From assembly GCA_002897995.1 (NCBI GenBank), contig BDTT01000012.1:17341-81340 (forward strand): 64,000 bases of DNA, written 5' to 3'. Shown piece by piece: positions 28,691 through 39,132 of the stretch. The position numbers were made by a program, and so were the translations under genes. This stretch comes from a bacterium BMS3Bbin10. GTDB lineage: Bacteria > Pseudomonadota > Alphaproteobacteria > Rhizobiales > Methyloligellaceae. Below the pieces are notes generated by a model. It did not search any database. It was not told the origin of the DNA and was given only the letters and a program-made list of their open reading frames with translations. Position 1 is the first letter of the stretch, and each line of letters starts with the position of its first letter.

Positions 28691-29776
28691 ATGTTCTATT
28701 GGCTAACCGAGTTTACCGACCAGATTCAGCTTTTCAATGTGTTTCGCTACATCACCTTCCGCACCGGCGGAGCGACCATGACCGCGCTGCTGTTCGTATT
28801 CATGTTCGGACCCGCGCTTATCAAGGCCTTGCGCCTCAAACAGGGCCGGGGGCAGCCGATCCGCGACGACGGTCCGGTCAGCCATATTGTCGGCAAGCAG
28901 GGCACGCCGACCATGGGCGGCCTGATGATCCTGATGGGGGTCACGGCCTCGACCCTGCTCTGGGCCAATCTCTCCAACGCCTACGTCTGGGTCGTGCTGG
29001 CCGTTACACTCAGCTATGGCGGCATCGGCCTTTATGACGATTATCTCAAGGTCACCACGCGTTCATCGAAAGGGTTCCCCGGCCGCGTCAGGATTACGCT
29101 TGAGGCCACGGTCGCGGCGGTCGCCGTCTATATCATTGTGAAACTCGGCACGGAGCCGTTTTCAACCTCGCTTACGTTCCCTTTCTTCAAGAATCTCATT
29201 CTCGATCTCGGCCCGGTTTTCATTCTGTTCGGCGCCTTCATCATCGTCGGCGCGGGCAATGCGGTGAACCTGACCGACGGGCTCGACGGTCTGGCGATTG
29301 TGCCGGTGATGATCGCGGCGGCGACATTCGGATTGATTACCTATCTGACCGGCAACAAGGTCTTCGCCGACTATCTGCAGATTCATTTCGTGCTTGGCGC
29401 GGGCGAACTGGCGATAATCTGCGGTGCGCTGGTCGGCGCCGGGCTCGGGTTTCTGTGGTTTAACGCCCCGCCGGCCACCATTTTCATGGGCGACACCGGT
29501 TCGCTCGCCCTGGGCGGCGCGCTCGGGACCATTGCCGTGGCCATCAAGCATGAGCTGGTGCTGGGCATTGTCGGCGGATTGTTCGTTCTGGAAACGCTTT
29601 CGGTGATCGTGCAGGTGGTCTCTTTCAAGCTCACGGGAAAGCGGGTGTTCAAAATGGCGCCGCTGCACCATCATTTCGAGCAGAAGGGGTGGGAGGAAGC
29701 CACCATCGTGATCCGCTTCTGGATCATATCCATCGTCCTGGCGATGATCGGGCTGGCGACACTCAAACTGCGCTAG
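28691..29776 (+). CDS. mraY: Phospho-MurNAc-pentapeptide transferase MraY
   Basis: The 361-aa polytopic membrane enzyme moves phospho-MurNAc-pentapeptide to undecaprenyl phosphate, forming lipid I. About ten hydrophobic spans are visible. Signature loops are [23 protein letters not shown] and HHHFEQKGW, containing the catalytic aspartates and the histidine triad. The ATG at 28691 follows GGGAGGGGAAAGCAGGC and gives MFYWLTEF; a GTG at 28661 would add ten unlikely residues. It is a conserved target for nucleoside inhibitors. Confidence 0.97.
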   Translation: MFYWLTEFTDQIQLFNVFRYITFRTGGATMTALLFVFMFGPALIKALRLKQGRGQPIRDDGPVSHIVGKQGTPTMGGLMILMGVTASTLLWANLSNAYVWVVLAVTLSYGGIGLYDDYLKVTTRSSKGFPGRVRITLEATVAAVAVYIIVKLGTEPFSTSLTFPFFKNLILDLGPVFILFGAFIIVGAGNAVNLTDGLDGLAIVPVMIAAATFGLITYLTGNKVFADYLQIHFVLGAGELAIICGALVGAGLGFLWFNAPPATIFMGDTGSLALGGALGTIAVAIKHELVLGIVGGLFVLETLSVIVQVVSFKLTGKRVFKMAPLHHHFEQKGWEEATIVIRFWIISIVLAMIGLATLKLR

Positions 29777-29786
29777 TATTGGCTGC

Positions 29787-31196
29787 ATGATTCCAATCCA
29801 TGTCTTTGACGGAAAAACAGTCGCCCTGTTCGGTCTGGGCCTGAGCGGCGTCGCTTCGGCGCGGGCGCTGCGCGCCGGCGGGGCAAGGGTGCTGGCGTGG
29901 GACGATGCGGAAAGCTCGCGCGATGCCGCCGCGTCGCAGGGCATCGAGATCGTCGATCTGCGAGATGCGGACTGGGGTTCATGCGCCGCGCTCATCCTGG
30001 CGCCGGGGGTGCCGCTGACACACCCCGAACCGCATTGGAGCGTAAAAAAGGCTAGGGAAGCCAATGTCGAAATCATCGGCGATACGGAACTGTTTTTTCG
30101 CGAGCGCAAGCGGCTGGGCTCGAAGGCGCGTGTGGTGGCGATCACCGGCACCAACGGCAAGTCCACCACTGCCGCTCTCACCGCGCATGTTCTCAGATCG
30201 GGCGGCCTCAAGGCGTCGCTTGGCGGGAATATCGGGACGGCGATCCTGGACCTCCCGCCTTTTTCGGAGACCGGTGTCTATGTGATCGAATTTTCCTCCT
30301 ATCAGATCGACCTGACGCCGGGGCTGGAAGCGGATGCGGCGGCGCTTCTCAACATCACGCCCGATCACCTTGACCGGCACGGAACGCTGGAAAATTACGC
30401 CGCCATCAAGGCGCGCATCTTTTCCGGTCTCAAGGGAAGCGGGCTGGCGGTCGCCGGCATCGACGATGAACATTGCCGCGCTATTACGGACACGCTCGAA
30501 GGCGCGTTTGCTGTAGCGCAGATATCAACGCTTGAAAGGGTTGCAGATGGCGTCAGCGGCGTGGACGGAGTGCTCCGCGAATGGCGCGAGGGTAAAGAGG
30601 TTTCTTCGCTTGATCTGACGGGGATCGGTTCGCTGCGCGGCGCGCATAACGCGCAGAACGCGGCCATATGTTATGCGCTGGCGCGGGGCCTCGGGCTTGG
30701 TCCGGAGGCGATTGCGCGCGGGCTGAAATCGTTTCCCGGTCTTGAGCACCGGATGGAGGAAGTCGGGCGTCTGGGCAAGGTGCTGTTCATCAACGACTCA
30801 AAGGGCACCAATGCGGATGCGGCGGCGCATGCGCTGGCGAGTTTTGACGATATTTACTGGATTGCGGGCGGGCTGGCCAAGACGGGCGGCATCGAAAGCC
30901 TGAGGCAATATTTCCCGCGCATTGTCCATGCCTATCTCATAGGCGAGGCGGGCCAGGACTTCGCCCGCACCCTGGCGGGAGAGGTGGATCACACCATTTG
31001 CGGGACCCTGGACAAGGCCGTCGCGGCGGCGGCGGCGGATGCCGCGGCGAGCGAGGCCGCTGAACCGGCAGTGCTGTTGTCGCCTGCCTGTGCGTCCTTC
31101 GACCAGTACCGCAGCTTCGCGGTACGCGGCGATGCATTTCGCGCCGAAGTGTCGAATCTGGACGGCGTTGTCATGCAGGGAAGTGAATCCGCATGA
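29787..31196 (+). CDS. murD: UDP-MurNAc-L-Ala:D-Glu ligase MurD
   Basis: The 469-aa enzyme adds D-glutamate to UDP-MurNAc-L-Ala. It has a Rossmann-type N-terminal UDP-binding domain (VALFGLGLSGVASARAL), the P-loop GTNGKST (121-127), NITPDHLDRHG and NDSKGTNADAA. Its stop overlaps the ftsW start (ATGA). A run of Ala residues (AAAAADAAASEAAEPA) near the C-terminus reflects GC-rich local sequence and does not disturb known motifs. Confidence 0.96.
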   Translation: MIPIHVFDGKTVALFGLGLSGVASARALRAGGARVLAWDDAESSRDAAASQGIEIVDLRDADWGSCAALILAPGVPLTHPEPHWSVKKAREANVEIIGDTELFFRERKRLGSKARVVAITGTNGKSTTAALTAHVLRSGGLKASLGGNIGTAILDLPPFSETGVYVIEFSSYQIDLTPGLEADAAALLNITPDHLDRHGTLENYAAIKARIFSGLKGSGLAVAGIDDEHCRAITDTLEGAFAVAQISTLERVADGVSGVDGVLREWREGKEVSSLDLTGIGSLRGAHNAQNAAICYALARGLGLGPEAIARGLKSFPGLEHRMEEVGRLGKVLFINDSKGTNADAAAHALASFDDIYWIAGGLAKTGGIESLRQYFPRIVHAYLIGEAGQDFARTLAGEVDHTICGTLDKAVAAAAADAAASEAAEPAVLLSPACASFDQYRSFAVRGDAFRAEVSNLDGVVMQGSESA

Positions 31197-32365
31197 GATT
31201 AACCCGTTCCGACCGCTCTCTTCTCTCCGATTGGTGGTTCACCGTTGACCGGGCGATGCTGTTCGCCGTTCTGCTGCTTTTGATCGGCGGTCTTGTATTG
31301 TCACTGGCCGCGAGCCCGTCTGTGGCCACCAGGCTCGGTCTCGATCCGTTTCATTTTTTCAAGCGTCATGCGCTTCTCATTGCACCTGCGTTTCTGGTGA
31401 TCGTCGGCGCCTCGCTGCTTTCTGCGCGCATGATCCGCCGGGCGAGCCTGGCGATATTCGCGGTGGGACTGGTTCTCATGGTCGCCACGCTGTTCTTCGG
31501 GGAGGAAATCAAGGGCGCGACCCGCTGGTTGCAGTTTGGCGGGGTTTCGCTGCAACCCTCCGAAATCACCAAACCGGCTTTCGTGGTCATGTGCGCGTGG
31601 CTGTTCTCCGAAACCCAAACCCGCGATGACGTGCCCAGCCTGCCTCTGGCTGTTGCGGTCTATGTGGCCTTTGTCAGTCTTCTTGTCTTGCAACCGGACT
31701 TCGGGCAGGCCTTTCTGGTGACGCTGGTGTGGGGCGGTCTGTTCTTTCTCGCGGGGCTGCCGCTGATCTGGGTCGGCATACTGGGAATAGGCCTTCTGAT
31801 GGGCGGTATGGCCGCCTATCTGACCGTGCCACATGTGGCCGCGCGCATTGACCGCTTCATCAATCCGGCCGCCGGAGACACCTACCAGACCGACCGGGCG
31901 ATCGAGGCGTTCAAAAACGGCGGCTGGTTCGGGACGGGCCCGGGCGAAGGCACCGTCAAGCTGGTGTTGCCGGACTCCCATGCCGATTTCATCTTTGCCG
32001 TGGTGGCCGAAGAATTCGGTCTTGTCGCCTGTCTGGCTATTGTCGCCTTGTTCGGCTTCATCGTGATGCGCGCCATGATGCGGGTGCGTGCTGAGTCTGA
32101 TGTCTTCATCCGCCTCGGCGCAATCGGGCTGGCCATGCTGTTCGGGTTGCAGGCGATCATCAACATGGCCGTCAATGTCGGGCTGCTGCCGGCCAAGGGC
32201 ATGACGCTGCCGTTCATATCCTATGGCGGGTCGTCGCTCCTTTCCATGGCGCTCACAATGGGGTTCGTATTGAGCCTGACGCGCCGCCGCCCGACTGCCG
32301 CCAGGCTTCACGAGTCTGGAGGCGGAGCAGCGCCTCCATCCGTGTCGCGAGGGCTCAAGGCATGA
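31193..32365 (+). CDS. ftsW: Septal peptidoglycan glycosyltransferase FtsW
   Basis: The 390-aa SEDS-family membrane protein polymerises lipid II at the septum together with FtsI. About ten hydrophobic spans are present. Characteristic pieces are GATRWLQFGGVSLQPSE, QPDFGQAFLV, GGWFGTGPGEG, LPDSHADFIFAVVAEEFG and LPFISYGGSSLLSMA. The ATG overlaps the murD end by 4 nt, and its end overlaps the murG start by 4 nt. Confidence 0.96.
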   Translation: MRLTRSDRSLLSDWWFTVDRAMLFAVLLLLIGGLVLSLAASPSVATRLGLDPFHFFKRHALLIAPAFLVIVGASLLSARMIRRASLAIFAVGLVLMVATLFFGEEIKGATRWLQFGGVSLQPSEITKPAFVVMCAWLFSETQTRDDVPSLPLAVAVYVAFVSLLVLQPDFGQAFLVTLVWGGLFFLAGLPLIWVGILGIGLLMGGMAAYLTVPHVAARIDRFINPAAGDTYQTDRAIEAFKNGGWFGTGPGEGTVKLVLPDSHADFIFAVVAEEFGLVACLAIVALFGFIVMRAMMRVRAESDVFIRLGAIGLAMLFGLQAIINMAVNVGLLPAKGMTLPFISYGGSSLLSMALTMGFVLSLTRRRPTAARLHESGGGAAPPSVSRGLKA

Positions 32366-33456
32366 GCAAACCGCTTGTTATGATCGCCGCTGGCGGCACC
32401 GGCGGGCATCTGTTCCCCGCATTCGCCCTTGCGGAGGAGCTGAAACGCCGCGGGTTTGAAGTCGATCTCGTCACCGATGTGCGGGCGGACCAATATGGCA
32501 TCGGCTTCCCGGGGCGCAGCGTCCATCGGGTGCCTTCGGCAACCTTGCGCGGGCGCACTCCGCTCGGCGTTCTCAAACTGGCGCTGACCCTGGCGTGGGG
32601 CATCTGGCGGGCCCGTGCGCTCCTGAAAGAAACAAATCCAGCCGTGATCGCGGGGTTCGGCGGGTATCCCACCGTGCCGCCGCTGCTGGCGGCGCGGCTC
32701 GCCGGCATACCCTCGGTCATTCACGACGCGAATGCGGTGATGGGGCGCGCCAACCGTCTGCTGGCCCGCTTCGCGAGCGTTATCGCGCTGACGTTCGAAA
32801 AGACCAAATATCTTAGGGCCGGGGATCGATCGAAAACACGCATGGTCGGCATGCCGGTGCGAGACGCGGTTCTGGAGGAGGTCACGCCCTATCGGACGCG
32901 CTCCAGGGCGGATGCTTTCTCGTTGCTTGTCTTCGGCGGCAGCCAGGGCGCGCGAATTTTCGCCGATGTCGTTCCCGCTGCGCTCGCCGGATTGCCGCAG
33001 GCATACAGGGCACGGCTGAAACTGGTGCAGCAGGTGCGCGAAGAAGACATGCAGCGTGTGCTCGCCGCGTATACACAAGCCGGTATCGATGCGGAACTTG
33101 CAACTTTCTTTTCCGATTTGCCGCGGCGCATGGCAAACGCGCATCTGGTTATCGGGCGTTCCGGCGCCTCGACCGTGGCCGAATTAACCGTGCTGGGGCG
33201 GCCCGCCATACTGGTTCCGCTGCCCCATGCCCTTGACAATGATCAGCTGGAGAATGCAACACGGCTTCAGGAAGTCGGCGGTGCATGGTGTATCGAACAG
33301 GCGGATTTCACGCCCGAGCGCCTGCGCAATGAATTCATGCATCTTGCCGACTCGCCCGATGCGATGAAGGAGGCCGCAAAAGCGGCGCTGAGTCTGGGTG
33401 AGCCGCAGGCGGTTGCCAGGCTTGCGGATGTGATCGAAGAGTTGGCGCGGGCCTGA
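32362..33456 (+). CDS. murG: UDP-GlcNAc:lipid I GlcNAc transferase MurG
   Basis: The 364-aa peripheral membrane glycosyltransferase (GT28) makes lipid II from lipid I. Motifs are the N-terminal glycine loop GGTGGHLFPA (11-20), GFGGYPTVPPLLAA, the second glycine-rich loop FGGSQGARIF, and the UDP-GlcNAc site PLPHALDNDQLENA. All are intact. It is coupled to ftsW by an ATGA-type overlap. Confidence 0.96.
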   Translation: MSKPLVMIAAGGTGGHLFPAFALAEELKRRGFEVDLVTDVRADQYGIGFPGRSVHRVPSATLRGRTPLGVLKLALTLAWGIWRARALLKETNPAVIAGFGGYPTVPPLLAARLAGIPSVIHDANAVMGRANRLLARFASVIALTFEKTKYLRAGDRSKTRMVGMPVRDAVLEEVTPYRTRSRADAFSLLVFGGSQGARIFADVVPAALAGLPQAYRARLKLVQQVREEDMQRVLAAYTQAGIDAELATFFSDLPRRMANAHLVIGRSGASTVAELTVLGRPAILVPLPHALDNDQLENATRLQEVGGAWCIEQADFTPERLRNEFMHLADSPDAMKEAAKAALSLGEPQAVARLADVIEELARA

Positions 33457-33488
33457 CCGGGCCGCGATGCTGGTGAGGAGTTGCGTCT

Positions 33489-34916
33489 ATGCGGATGCCC
33501 CGCGATATCGGGCCGTTCCACATTGTTGGAATTGGCGGCATTGGCATGAGCGCCATCGCCGAGGTCATGCATGACCGCGGCTATGAGGTGCGTGGCAGCG
33601 ACCTCAAGGACAGCGCCAATGTGCAGCGGCTGAAGGCAAAGGGCATCGCCAGTTTCATCGGCCATGACCCCGCCAATCTCGATGGCGCCCGCTTCGTGGT
33701 CCTTTCAAGCGCGGTGAAGCATGACAATCGCGAATATGAGGCCGCTCGCGAGAGAGGCCTGCCGATTATCAGCCGGGCGGAAATGCTTGCTGAATTGATG
33801 CGTGAATGCGCGACCGTTTCGGTGACCGGCACCCACGGCAAGACCACCACCACCTCGATCATCGCCGAACTGCTGCAGGCCGCCGATCTCGATCCGACCG
33901 TGATTTCCGGCGGCATCATCCTGAACTGGGGGTCCAACGCGCGCATCGGCAAGGGCGAATGGATGGTTGTCGAGGCGGATGAGTCGGACGGGACATTCAC
34001 CGCATTGCCGACCCGCATCGGGGTCGTCACCAATATTGATCCCGAACATATGGACTATTGGCAGTCGCTGGAGGCCCTGCACGGCGCGTTCAAGACCTTC
34101 TTCGACAATATTCCCTTTTACGGCGTTGTGGTCGCCGGGCTGGACCACCCCATTGTGCGCGAGATGATTGCCTCGATCGGGCGCGAGGAGTCCGGCCGGC
34201 GGTTTCTCACTTATGGTGTGGCGGATGATGCGGATCTGCGTTTGTCGAACTACCGTGTGGAGGCCGGCGCCGCTGTCTTCGATGTGGATGTCAGCGCAAA
34301 TGTGCCGGGCGGCGCGCGCGCCTTGAAGGAACTGCGTCTGCCGGTTCCAGGCCAGCATAATGCTCTCAATGCCCTGGCGGCTCTTGCGGTGGCGGCCGAG
34401 ATTGGCATCGCGGATGCGAAAATCCGCGTCGCGCTGGAGAATTTCGGCGGTGTCGCCCGGCGTTTCATGCTGACGGGTATGTGGAACGATATTCCCGTCT
34501 ATGACGATTATGCCCATCATCCGGTTGAGATCGAGGCGGTGCTCAAGGCGGCGCGCGGCGCGTCTGACGGGCGGGTCATCGCCATTGTTCAGCCGCACCG
34601 TTACTCGCGGCTCAAGAACCTGTTCGGTGATTTCTGTACCTGTTTCGGCGATGCGGACATTGTTATCGTAACGCCTGTCTATTCGGCCGGAGAGGAGCCT
34701 ATCGAGGGGGCGAACCGTGACGCGCTGATCGACGGCCTCAAGCGTCAGGGTCACGAGGATGTGCTGCCGGCCGATGACGAGTTACACTTGGTTTCGCTGC
34801 TGGCGGAGGTTGCCAGACCGGGAGATCTGGTAATCGGTATGGGGGCGGGCACTGTCACCGAGTGGATGCACGCCCTGCCGGTGCGGTTGAATGAACTGGA
34901 ATCCGCCGCGGAGTAG
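33489..34916 (+). CDS. murC: UDP-MurNAc:L-Ala ligase MurC
   Basis: The 475-aa ligase commits UDP-MurNAc to peptide addition. The N-terminal dinucleotide-like loop [15 protein letters not shown], the P-loop GTHGKTTT (114-121), EADESDGTF and [13 protein letters not shown] are present and typical of MurC rather than Mpl, consistent with its dcw position. GAGGAG lies about 10 nt before the ATG at 33489; a second ATG two codons on is also possible. The stop is 5 nt before the murB start. Confidence 0.95.
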   Translation: MRMPRDIGPFHIVGIGGIGMSAIAEVMHDRGYEVRGSDLKDSANVQRLKAKGIASFIGHDPANLDGARFVVLSSAVKHDNREYEAARERGLPIISRAEMLAELMRECATVSVTGTHGKTTTTSIIAELLQAADLDPTVISGGIILNWGSNARIGKGEWMVVEADESDGTFTALPTRIGVVTNIDPEHMDYWQSLEALHGAFKTFFDNIPFYGVVVAGLDHPIVREMIASIGREESGRRFLTYGVADDADLRLSNYRVEAGAAVFDVDVSANVPGGARALKELRLPVPGQHNALNALAALAVAAEIGIADAKIRVALENFGGVARRFMLTGMWNDIPVYDDYAHHPVEIEAVLKAARGASDGRVIAIVQPHRYSRLKNLFGDFCTCFGDADIVIVTPVYSAGEEPIEGANRDALIDGLKRQGHEDVLPADDELHLVSLLAEVARPGDLVIGMGAGTVTEWMHALPVRLNELESAAE

Positions 34917-34921
34917 AGCAT

Positions 34922-35881
34922 TTGACATTTGCCGATCTGGCCTCCGACCTGAGTGCAAAACTGCCCGAGTTAAAGGGCCGGCTCACCGCCAATGCGAGCC
35001 TGTCGGACATCACCTGGTTCCGGGTCGGCGGACCGGCGCAGCTGCTGTTCAGGCCCGCTGACGAAGGCGACCTTGCCTATTTCCTGAGCCGGTGTCCCGG
35101 TGATTTGCCGGTCACGGTGATTGGGCTGGGGTCGAACCTTCTGGTGCGCGATGGCGGCATTCCCGGTGTTGTCATCCGGCTCGGGCGCGGCTTTGGCGCG
35201 ATCGGGATTGAAGAAGGCAATCGTCTGCGCGCGGGCGCGGCGGTGCCCGATGTGAAGGTGGCGCGCGCCGCGGCGGACGCAGGGATTGCGGGGCTGTCTT
35301 TTTATCGCGGTATTCCGGGGGGTATCGGCGGCGCGCTCGCGATGAATGGCGGCGCCCACGGCCGTGAAACCAAAGACGTTTTGCTTGAAGCGCGCGCTGT
35401 GGACCGGTCGGGGAATATCCATACGCTCAGCGTTGCCGACATGAATTACAGCTACCGTCACTGCGGCGCACCTTCAGATTATATTTTTACTCAAGGCCTG
35501 TTTCGCGGCCGCGCGGGAAACCGCGCCGACATCCTTGCCGAAATGGAAGAGATTGCCGATTACCGGGAACAGGCGCAGCCGGTCAGGAGCCGGACAGGGG
35601 GCAGCACGTTCAAAAATCCCCCCGGGGAAAGCGCCTGGAAACTCATCGATGCGGCCGGGTGCCGGGGCCTGGCGGTGGGTGGCGCCAGGGTGTCGGAGAA
35701 GCATTGCAATTTTCTTATCAATGAGGGCGGTGCAACGGGAGCCGACCTGGAGCAGCTTGGCGAGAGCGTGCGTGCAGCGGTTAAGGAAGAGAGCGGCATC
35801 GAGCTTGAGTGGGAAATCCGCAGACTTGGACTGGCGGCTGACGGCAAAGTTCCGGAGGGTCCTCATATAGCGAAGCGATAG
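34922..35881 (+). CDS. murB: UDP-N-acetylenolpyruvoylglucosamine reductase MurB
   Basis: The 319-aa FAD enzyme uses NADPH to reduce UDP-GlcNAc-enolpyruvate to UDP-MurNAc. FAD-binding pieces are [27 protein letters not shown] and [18 protein letters not shown], and the C-terminal catalytic domain has GSTFKNPPG and [12 protein letters not shown]. The start is TTG at 34922; no ATG is nearby. The last eight residues and the TAG stop are encoded by a copy of the GTCCT...AGGAC repeat, so the original C-terminus may have been replaced. Confidence 0.95.
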   Translation: MTFADLASDLSAKLPELKGRLTANASLSDITWFRVGGPAQLLFRPADEGDLAYFLSRCPGDLPVTVIGLGSNLLVRDGGIPGVVIRLGRGFGAIGIEEGNRLRAGAAVPDVKVARAAADAGIAGLSFYRGIPGGIGGALAMNGGAHGRETKDVLLEARAVDRSGNIHTLSVADMNYSYRHCGAPSDYIFTQGLFRGRAGNRADILAEMEEIADYREQAQPVRSRTGGSTFKNPPGESAWKLIDAAGCRGLAVGGARVSEKHCNFLINEGGATGADLEQLGESVRAAVKEESGIELEWEIRRLGLAADGKVPEGPHIAKR

Positions 35882-35894
35882 GACAAAAAAAGGG
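35857..35894 (-). repeat. GTCCT...AGGAC repeat at the murB/ddl junction
   Basis: Read on the minus strand this is CCCTTTTTTTGTCCTATCGCTTCGCTATATGAGGACCC in the 38-bp layout of the tandem copies before oxyR; only a few positions differ. On the plus strand it encodes the murB end, its TAG stop (35879-35881) and the A-rich AAAAAAAGGG tract ahead of ddl. Confidence 0.85.
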
Positions 35895-35901
35895 ATGGAT
35901 C

Positions 35902-36837
35902 ATGAGCGGTGAATACGAACATGTGGCGGTGCTGCTTGGCGGGTTGTCGGCCGAGCGCGAAGTGTCTCTTGCGTCCGGCAAGGCCTGCGCCGATTCTCTG
36001 GAAGCCGAGGGTTACAAGGTCACGCGCATCGACGTCGGCGCCGATTTGGCGGAGCAGCTCAGCAAGGTGAAGCCGGACGTCTGTTTCAACGCCTTGCACG
36101 GGCGCTGGGGCGAGGACGGCTGCGTGCAGGGTCTGCTGGAGACCATGCAGATTCCCTACACCCATTCCGGCGTGCTGGCGTCGGCAATCGCCATGCACAA
36201 GGAGCACGCAAAACTGGTCTTCGCCGAAGCCGGTATTCCGGTGGCGGAAAGTAAAATTGTTACACGCGCGCAAGCCGCGAAATCTCACGTTATGGAGCCG
36301 CCTTACGTGCTCAAGCCGGTGGCCGAGGGCTCCAGCGTGGGCATCTTCATCGTGCGCGAGGATCACAAGCACCCGCCGCAGGAACTGACATCATCGAACT
36401 GGACGCTTGGCGATGAAATCATGGCCGAGCGTTTCATCCCGGGCAAGGAGCTGACCTGCGCCGTCATGGGCGACACCGCTCTCGGCGTTATCGACATTTT
36501 GCCGGCCGAAGGCCTCGGCTTTTACGACTATGAGGCTAAATACGCTCCTGGAGGGTCAAAACACGTCCTCCCGGCGCAAATTTCACCAAATGTTTACCAT
36601 TTAATTCAGAAGCTAGCACTCAAGGCTCACAACGCTTTGGGCTGCCGTGGAGTCAGCCGCGCGGATTTCCGTTTCGACGAAAATTCGACCGGAAATGACC
36701 GGCTTGTTTGCCTCGAGGTGAATACGCAGCCCGGCATGACGGAAACGTCGCTTGTGCCTGAATTGGCAGCCCATGCGGGCTGGACGTTTGGAGAATTAAT
36801 GCGCTGGATGGTGGAGGACGCATCTTGCAACCGCTAG
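35902..36837 (+). CDS. ddl: D-alanine--D-alanine ligase
   Basis: The 311-aa ATP-grasp enzyme makes D-Ala-D-Ala for MurF. Motifs include VAVLLGGLSAEREVSLASG at the N-terminus, HGRWGEDGCVQGLLE, PVAEGSSVGIFIV and EVNTQPGMTETSLVPE, with Mg2+ and ATP ligands intact. Its Shine-Dalgarno AAAAAAAGGGATGG is contributed in part by a dispersed repeat that also ends murB. The 3' end overlaps the ftsQ start by 13 nt. Confidence 0.96.
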   Translation: MSGEYEHVAVLLGGLSAEREVSLASGKACADSLEAEGYKVTRIDVGADLAEQLSKVKPDVCFNALHGRWGEDGCVQGLLETMQIPYTHSGVLASAIAMHKEHAKLVFAEAGIPVAESKIVTRAQAAKSHVMEPPYVLKPVAEGSSVGIFIVREDHKHPPQELTSSNWTLGDEIMAERFIPGKELTCAVMGDTALGVIDILPAEGLGFYDYEAKYAPGGSKHVLPAQISPNVYHLIQKLALKAHNALGCRGVSRADFRFDENSTGNDRLVCLEVNTQPGMTETSLVPELAAHAGWTFGELMRWMVEDASCNR

Positions 36838-37814
36838 GCGGCAAGAGAGGCAAAAGACAAGGTACCGCAAATCGATTTTGGAAGCGCTCCTCGCAGGCAG
36901 GCAAGGGGCCGCTTTCCGGAATCGCCTTGTCCATGTCGGAAAGATGGCAGGGCCGCTCCCAGGTGCCGGGGCGCAAACGCCTGCCCATGCGCGCGGGCTG
37001 GATGGAGCGCACGCCGCGCGCCTGGCGCGTTGCCGCTGTCACCTTCATTTCAACGGCGGTCGTATATGGATTGTCGGCCGGCGGTTATTTCGGCCGGTCC
37101 GCGGATTTCGCCGCGCGAAAAATGTCCACCATCATGGTCAGCGCCGGGTTCAGGGTGGCCCGCGTCACGATCGAGGGACAGAACCGCGTCGGAAACCAGG
37201 AAATCATGCGGGCGCTCAAACTTGACAGCAGCGTTTCCACCCTTGGCTTTGAAACCACCGCCGCGCAGAAACGCCTTGAGAAGCTGCCCCTCATCCGCCG
37301 CGCCCGGGTTATGCGGCTGCTGCCCTCGCAACTGCATGTCGTGATCGAGGAGCGCGTGCCCTACGCCATCTGGCAGCACAAGTCGGCGCTGAGCCTTGTG
37401 GATCAGGACGGCACGGTGCTTGAGAAACTGAAAGACGGCGCGCGCCCGAACCTGCCCCTGGTGGTCGGGGCGGGCGCGGCTGAAAACGCCCGTGATCTGC
37501 TGAACGAGCTGGCGCGCTGGCCGCAGGTGAAAGCCAAGGTTCAGGCCGCGATCCGGGTGGCTGACCGGCGCTGGAATCTGAAACTTGCGAACGGGCTGGA
37601 AATCCGCCTGCCCGAAGAAAATATCGCCCGCGCCCTGAAAAAGGTCGCCGAGCTGGACCGTACTCAAAAGATTTTATCGGGTGATGCCGTCGCGGTGGAC
37701 CTGCGCTTGTCCGACCGCGTGACCATTCGTTTGGGCAAGGAGGCGGCGCCGCGCCGCGATTCCGCTTTTACCGCATCGCCGGGGAAAATCCGCCACCCCG
37801 GACAGGACGCGTAA
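36825..37814 (+). CDS. ftsQ: Cell division protein FtsQ
   Basis: The protein is a bitopic divisome component with a long basic cytoplasmic tail (1-65), one membrane helix (about 67-85, WRVAAVTFISTAVVYGLSAG), a POTRA domain (VARVTIEGQNRVGNQEIMRA onward) and a beta domain. The start is TTG at 36825, inside the ddl end; downstream ATGs (for example the one giving MSERWQ) are alternatives, so the length of 329 aa is an upper estimate. FtsQ recruits FtsB and FtsL. Confidence 0.9.
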   Translation: MQPLGGKRGKRQGTANRFWKRSSQAGKGPLSGIALSMSERWQGRSQVPGRKRLPMRAGWMERTPRAWRVAAVTFISTAVVYGLSAGGYFGRSADFAARKMSTIMVSAGFRVARVTIEGQNRVGNQEIMRALKLDSSVSTLGFETTAAQKRLEKLPLIRRARVMRLLPSQLHVVIEERVPYAIWQHKSALSLVDQDGTVLEKLKDGARPNLPLVVGAGAAENARDLLNELARWPQVKAKVQAAIRVADRRWNLKLANGLEIRLPEENIARALKKVAELDRTQKILSGDAVAVDLRLSDRVTIRLGKEAAPRRDSAFTASPGKIRHPGQDA

Positions 37815-37835
37815 CCGGAGACCAGAAGAGCAGGT

Positions 37836-39131
37836 ATGGACCGAAAGGCAGAAAACAGCGCGAAACGCCAGCGCCTTGTCGCCGTGCTTGATGTCGGCAC
37901 GAGCAAGGTGTGCTGCATGATCGCCAGGCCGGTTCCCGCTCCCGGTTTTCTCGCCGAAACGGGGCAGACCGCCCAATTGCGCGTTATCGGCTTCGGGCAC
38001 CAGCGTTCGCAGGGCATCAAGAGCGGCATGATCGTTCATATGGATGCGGCCGAACAGGCCATCCGGGCGGCTGTCGACCAGGCCGAGCGCATGGCGGGCA
38101 AGATGATCGATGAAGTTATCCTCTCGGTCTCCTGCGGGCGTGTGAAGAGCGATATTTTTTCCGCCAGCGTCGCCATTGCCTCGGAATCGGTGAGCAAAAG
38201 CGATGTGAACAAGATTCTGGTTGCCGGCCATGACTACGCCGCGAGCGAGGGCCGCACCGTATTGCACACGATGGCGACCGGTTACCGGCTCGATGACGAT
38301 ACCCTCATCGCCGATCCCGAAGGCATGATCGCCGACCGGTTGAGCGTCGATGTGCACACCGTCGTGGCCGATCATCCTCCGGTCAAGAACTTGATGCTGT
38401 GCGTGGAGCGCTGCCATCTCTCCGTGGCCGGCCTCGTCGCGGCGCCATTCGCCAGCGGGCTTTCCGCCGTTTCCGATGAGGAAGCCAAGCTCGGGATAAC
38501 CTGCATCGACATGGGGTCGGGCACAACGAGCCTCTCTGTGTTCGCCGACGGCAACTTCGTCTATTGCGATGCGATCGCCATGGGCGGCAATCACATCACA
38601 CTCGATCTGGCGCGCAGCCTTTCCACTTCGCTGGAGGAAGCTGAACGCATCAAGACGCTGCATGGCTGCGCTTTCGCCGCCGCGTCGGATGAAAGTGAAA
38701 TCATCTCCTTCCCGGTTGTGGGAGAGCATGAAGCTCCGCAGTTCAACCAGGCGTCCAAAGCGCAGATTGCGCAACTGGTGCAGGAGCGTATCGAGAAAAT
38801 CCTGGTGCTGACCCGCGAGCGCCTCGACGCTGGCGGGCTCGGCGACATGGCCGGTCAGCATATCGTTCTGACGGGCGGCGCCAGCCAGCTTGCCGGCGTC
38901 GGCGATTTCGCGGCGCGGATTTTCTCGAAAGCGGTTCGGATCGGACGCCCCAAACACCTGCCGGGGCTTCCCGGGCATGGCGTCGGACCGGCGTTCACGA
39001 CCGCGACCGGAATTCTGCAATACGTGCTGCGCGATATGGGTGATTTCAGACCGCGCGCCGAGACCAGGCTGCTGGCGACCGGCACGGGATATTTCTCCCG
39101 CGTCGGCCAGTGGATCAAGGAGAGTTTTTGA
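37836..39131 (+). CDS. ftsA: Cell division protein FtsA
   Basis: The 431-aa actin-like ATPase tethers FtsZ to the membrane. It has LVAVLDVGTSKVCCMIA as phosphate loop 1, the SHS2-type 1C domain, CIDMGSGTTSLSVF as phosphate loop 2 and LTGGASQLAGVGDFA near the adenosine site. The C-terminus GYFSRVGQWIKESF is amphipathic and fits the membrane-targeting helix. The start at 37836 is 21 nt after ftsQ, and the stop is next to a small frame and 116 nt before ftsZ. Confidence 0.97.
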   Translation: MDRKAENSAKRQRLVAVLDVGTSKVCCMIARPVPAPGFLAETGQTAQLRVIGFGHQRSQGIKSGMIVHMDAAEQAIRAAVDQAERMAGKMIDEVILSVSCGRVKSDIFSASVAIASESVSKSDVNKILVAGHDYAASEGRTVLHTMATGYRLDDDTLIADPEGMIADRLSVDVHTVVADHPPVKNLMLCVERCHLSVAGLVAAPFASGLSAVSDEEAKLGITCIDMGSGTTSLSVFADGNFVYCDAIAMGGNHITLDLARSLSTSLEEAERIKTLHGCAFAAASDESEIISFPVVGEHEAPQFNQASKAQIAQLVQERIEKILVLTRERLDAGGLGDMAGQHIVLTGGASQLAGVGDFAARIFSKAVRIGRPKHLPGLPGHGVGPAFTTATGILQYVLRDMGDFRPRAETRLLATGTGYFSRVGQWIKESF

Positions 39132-39132
39132 A

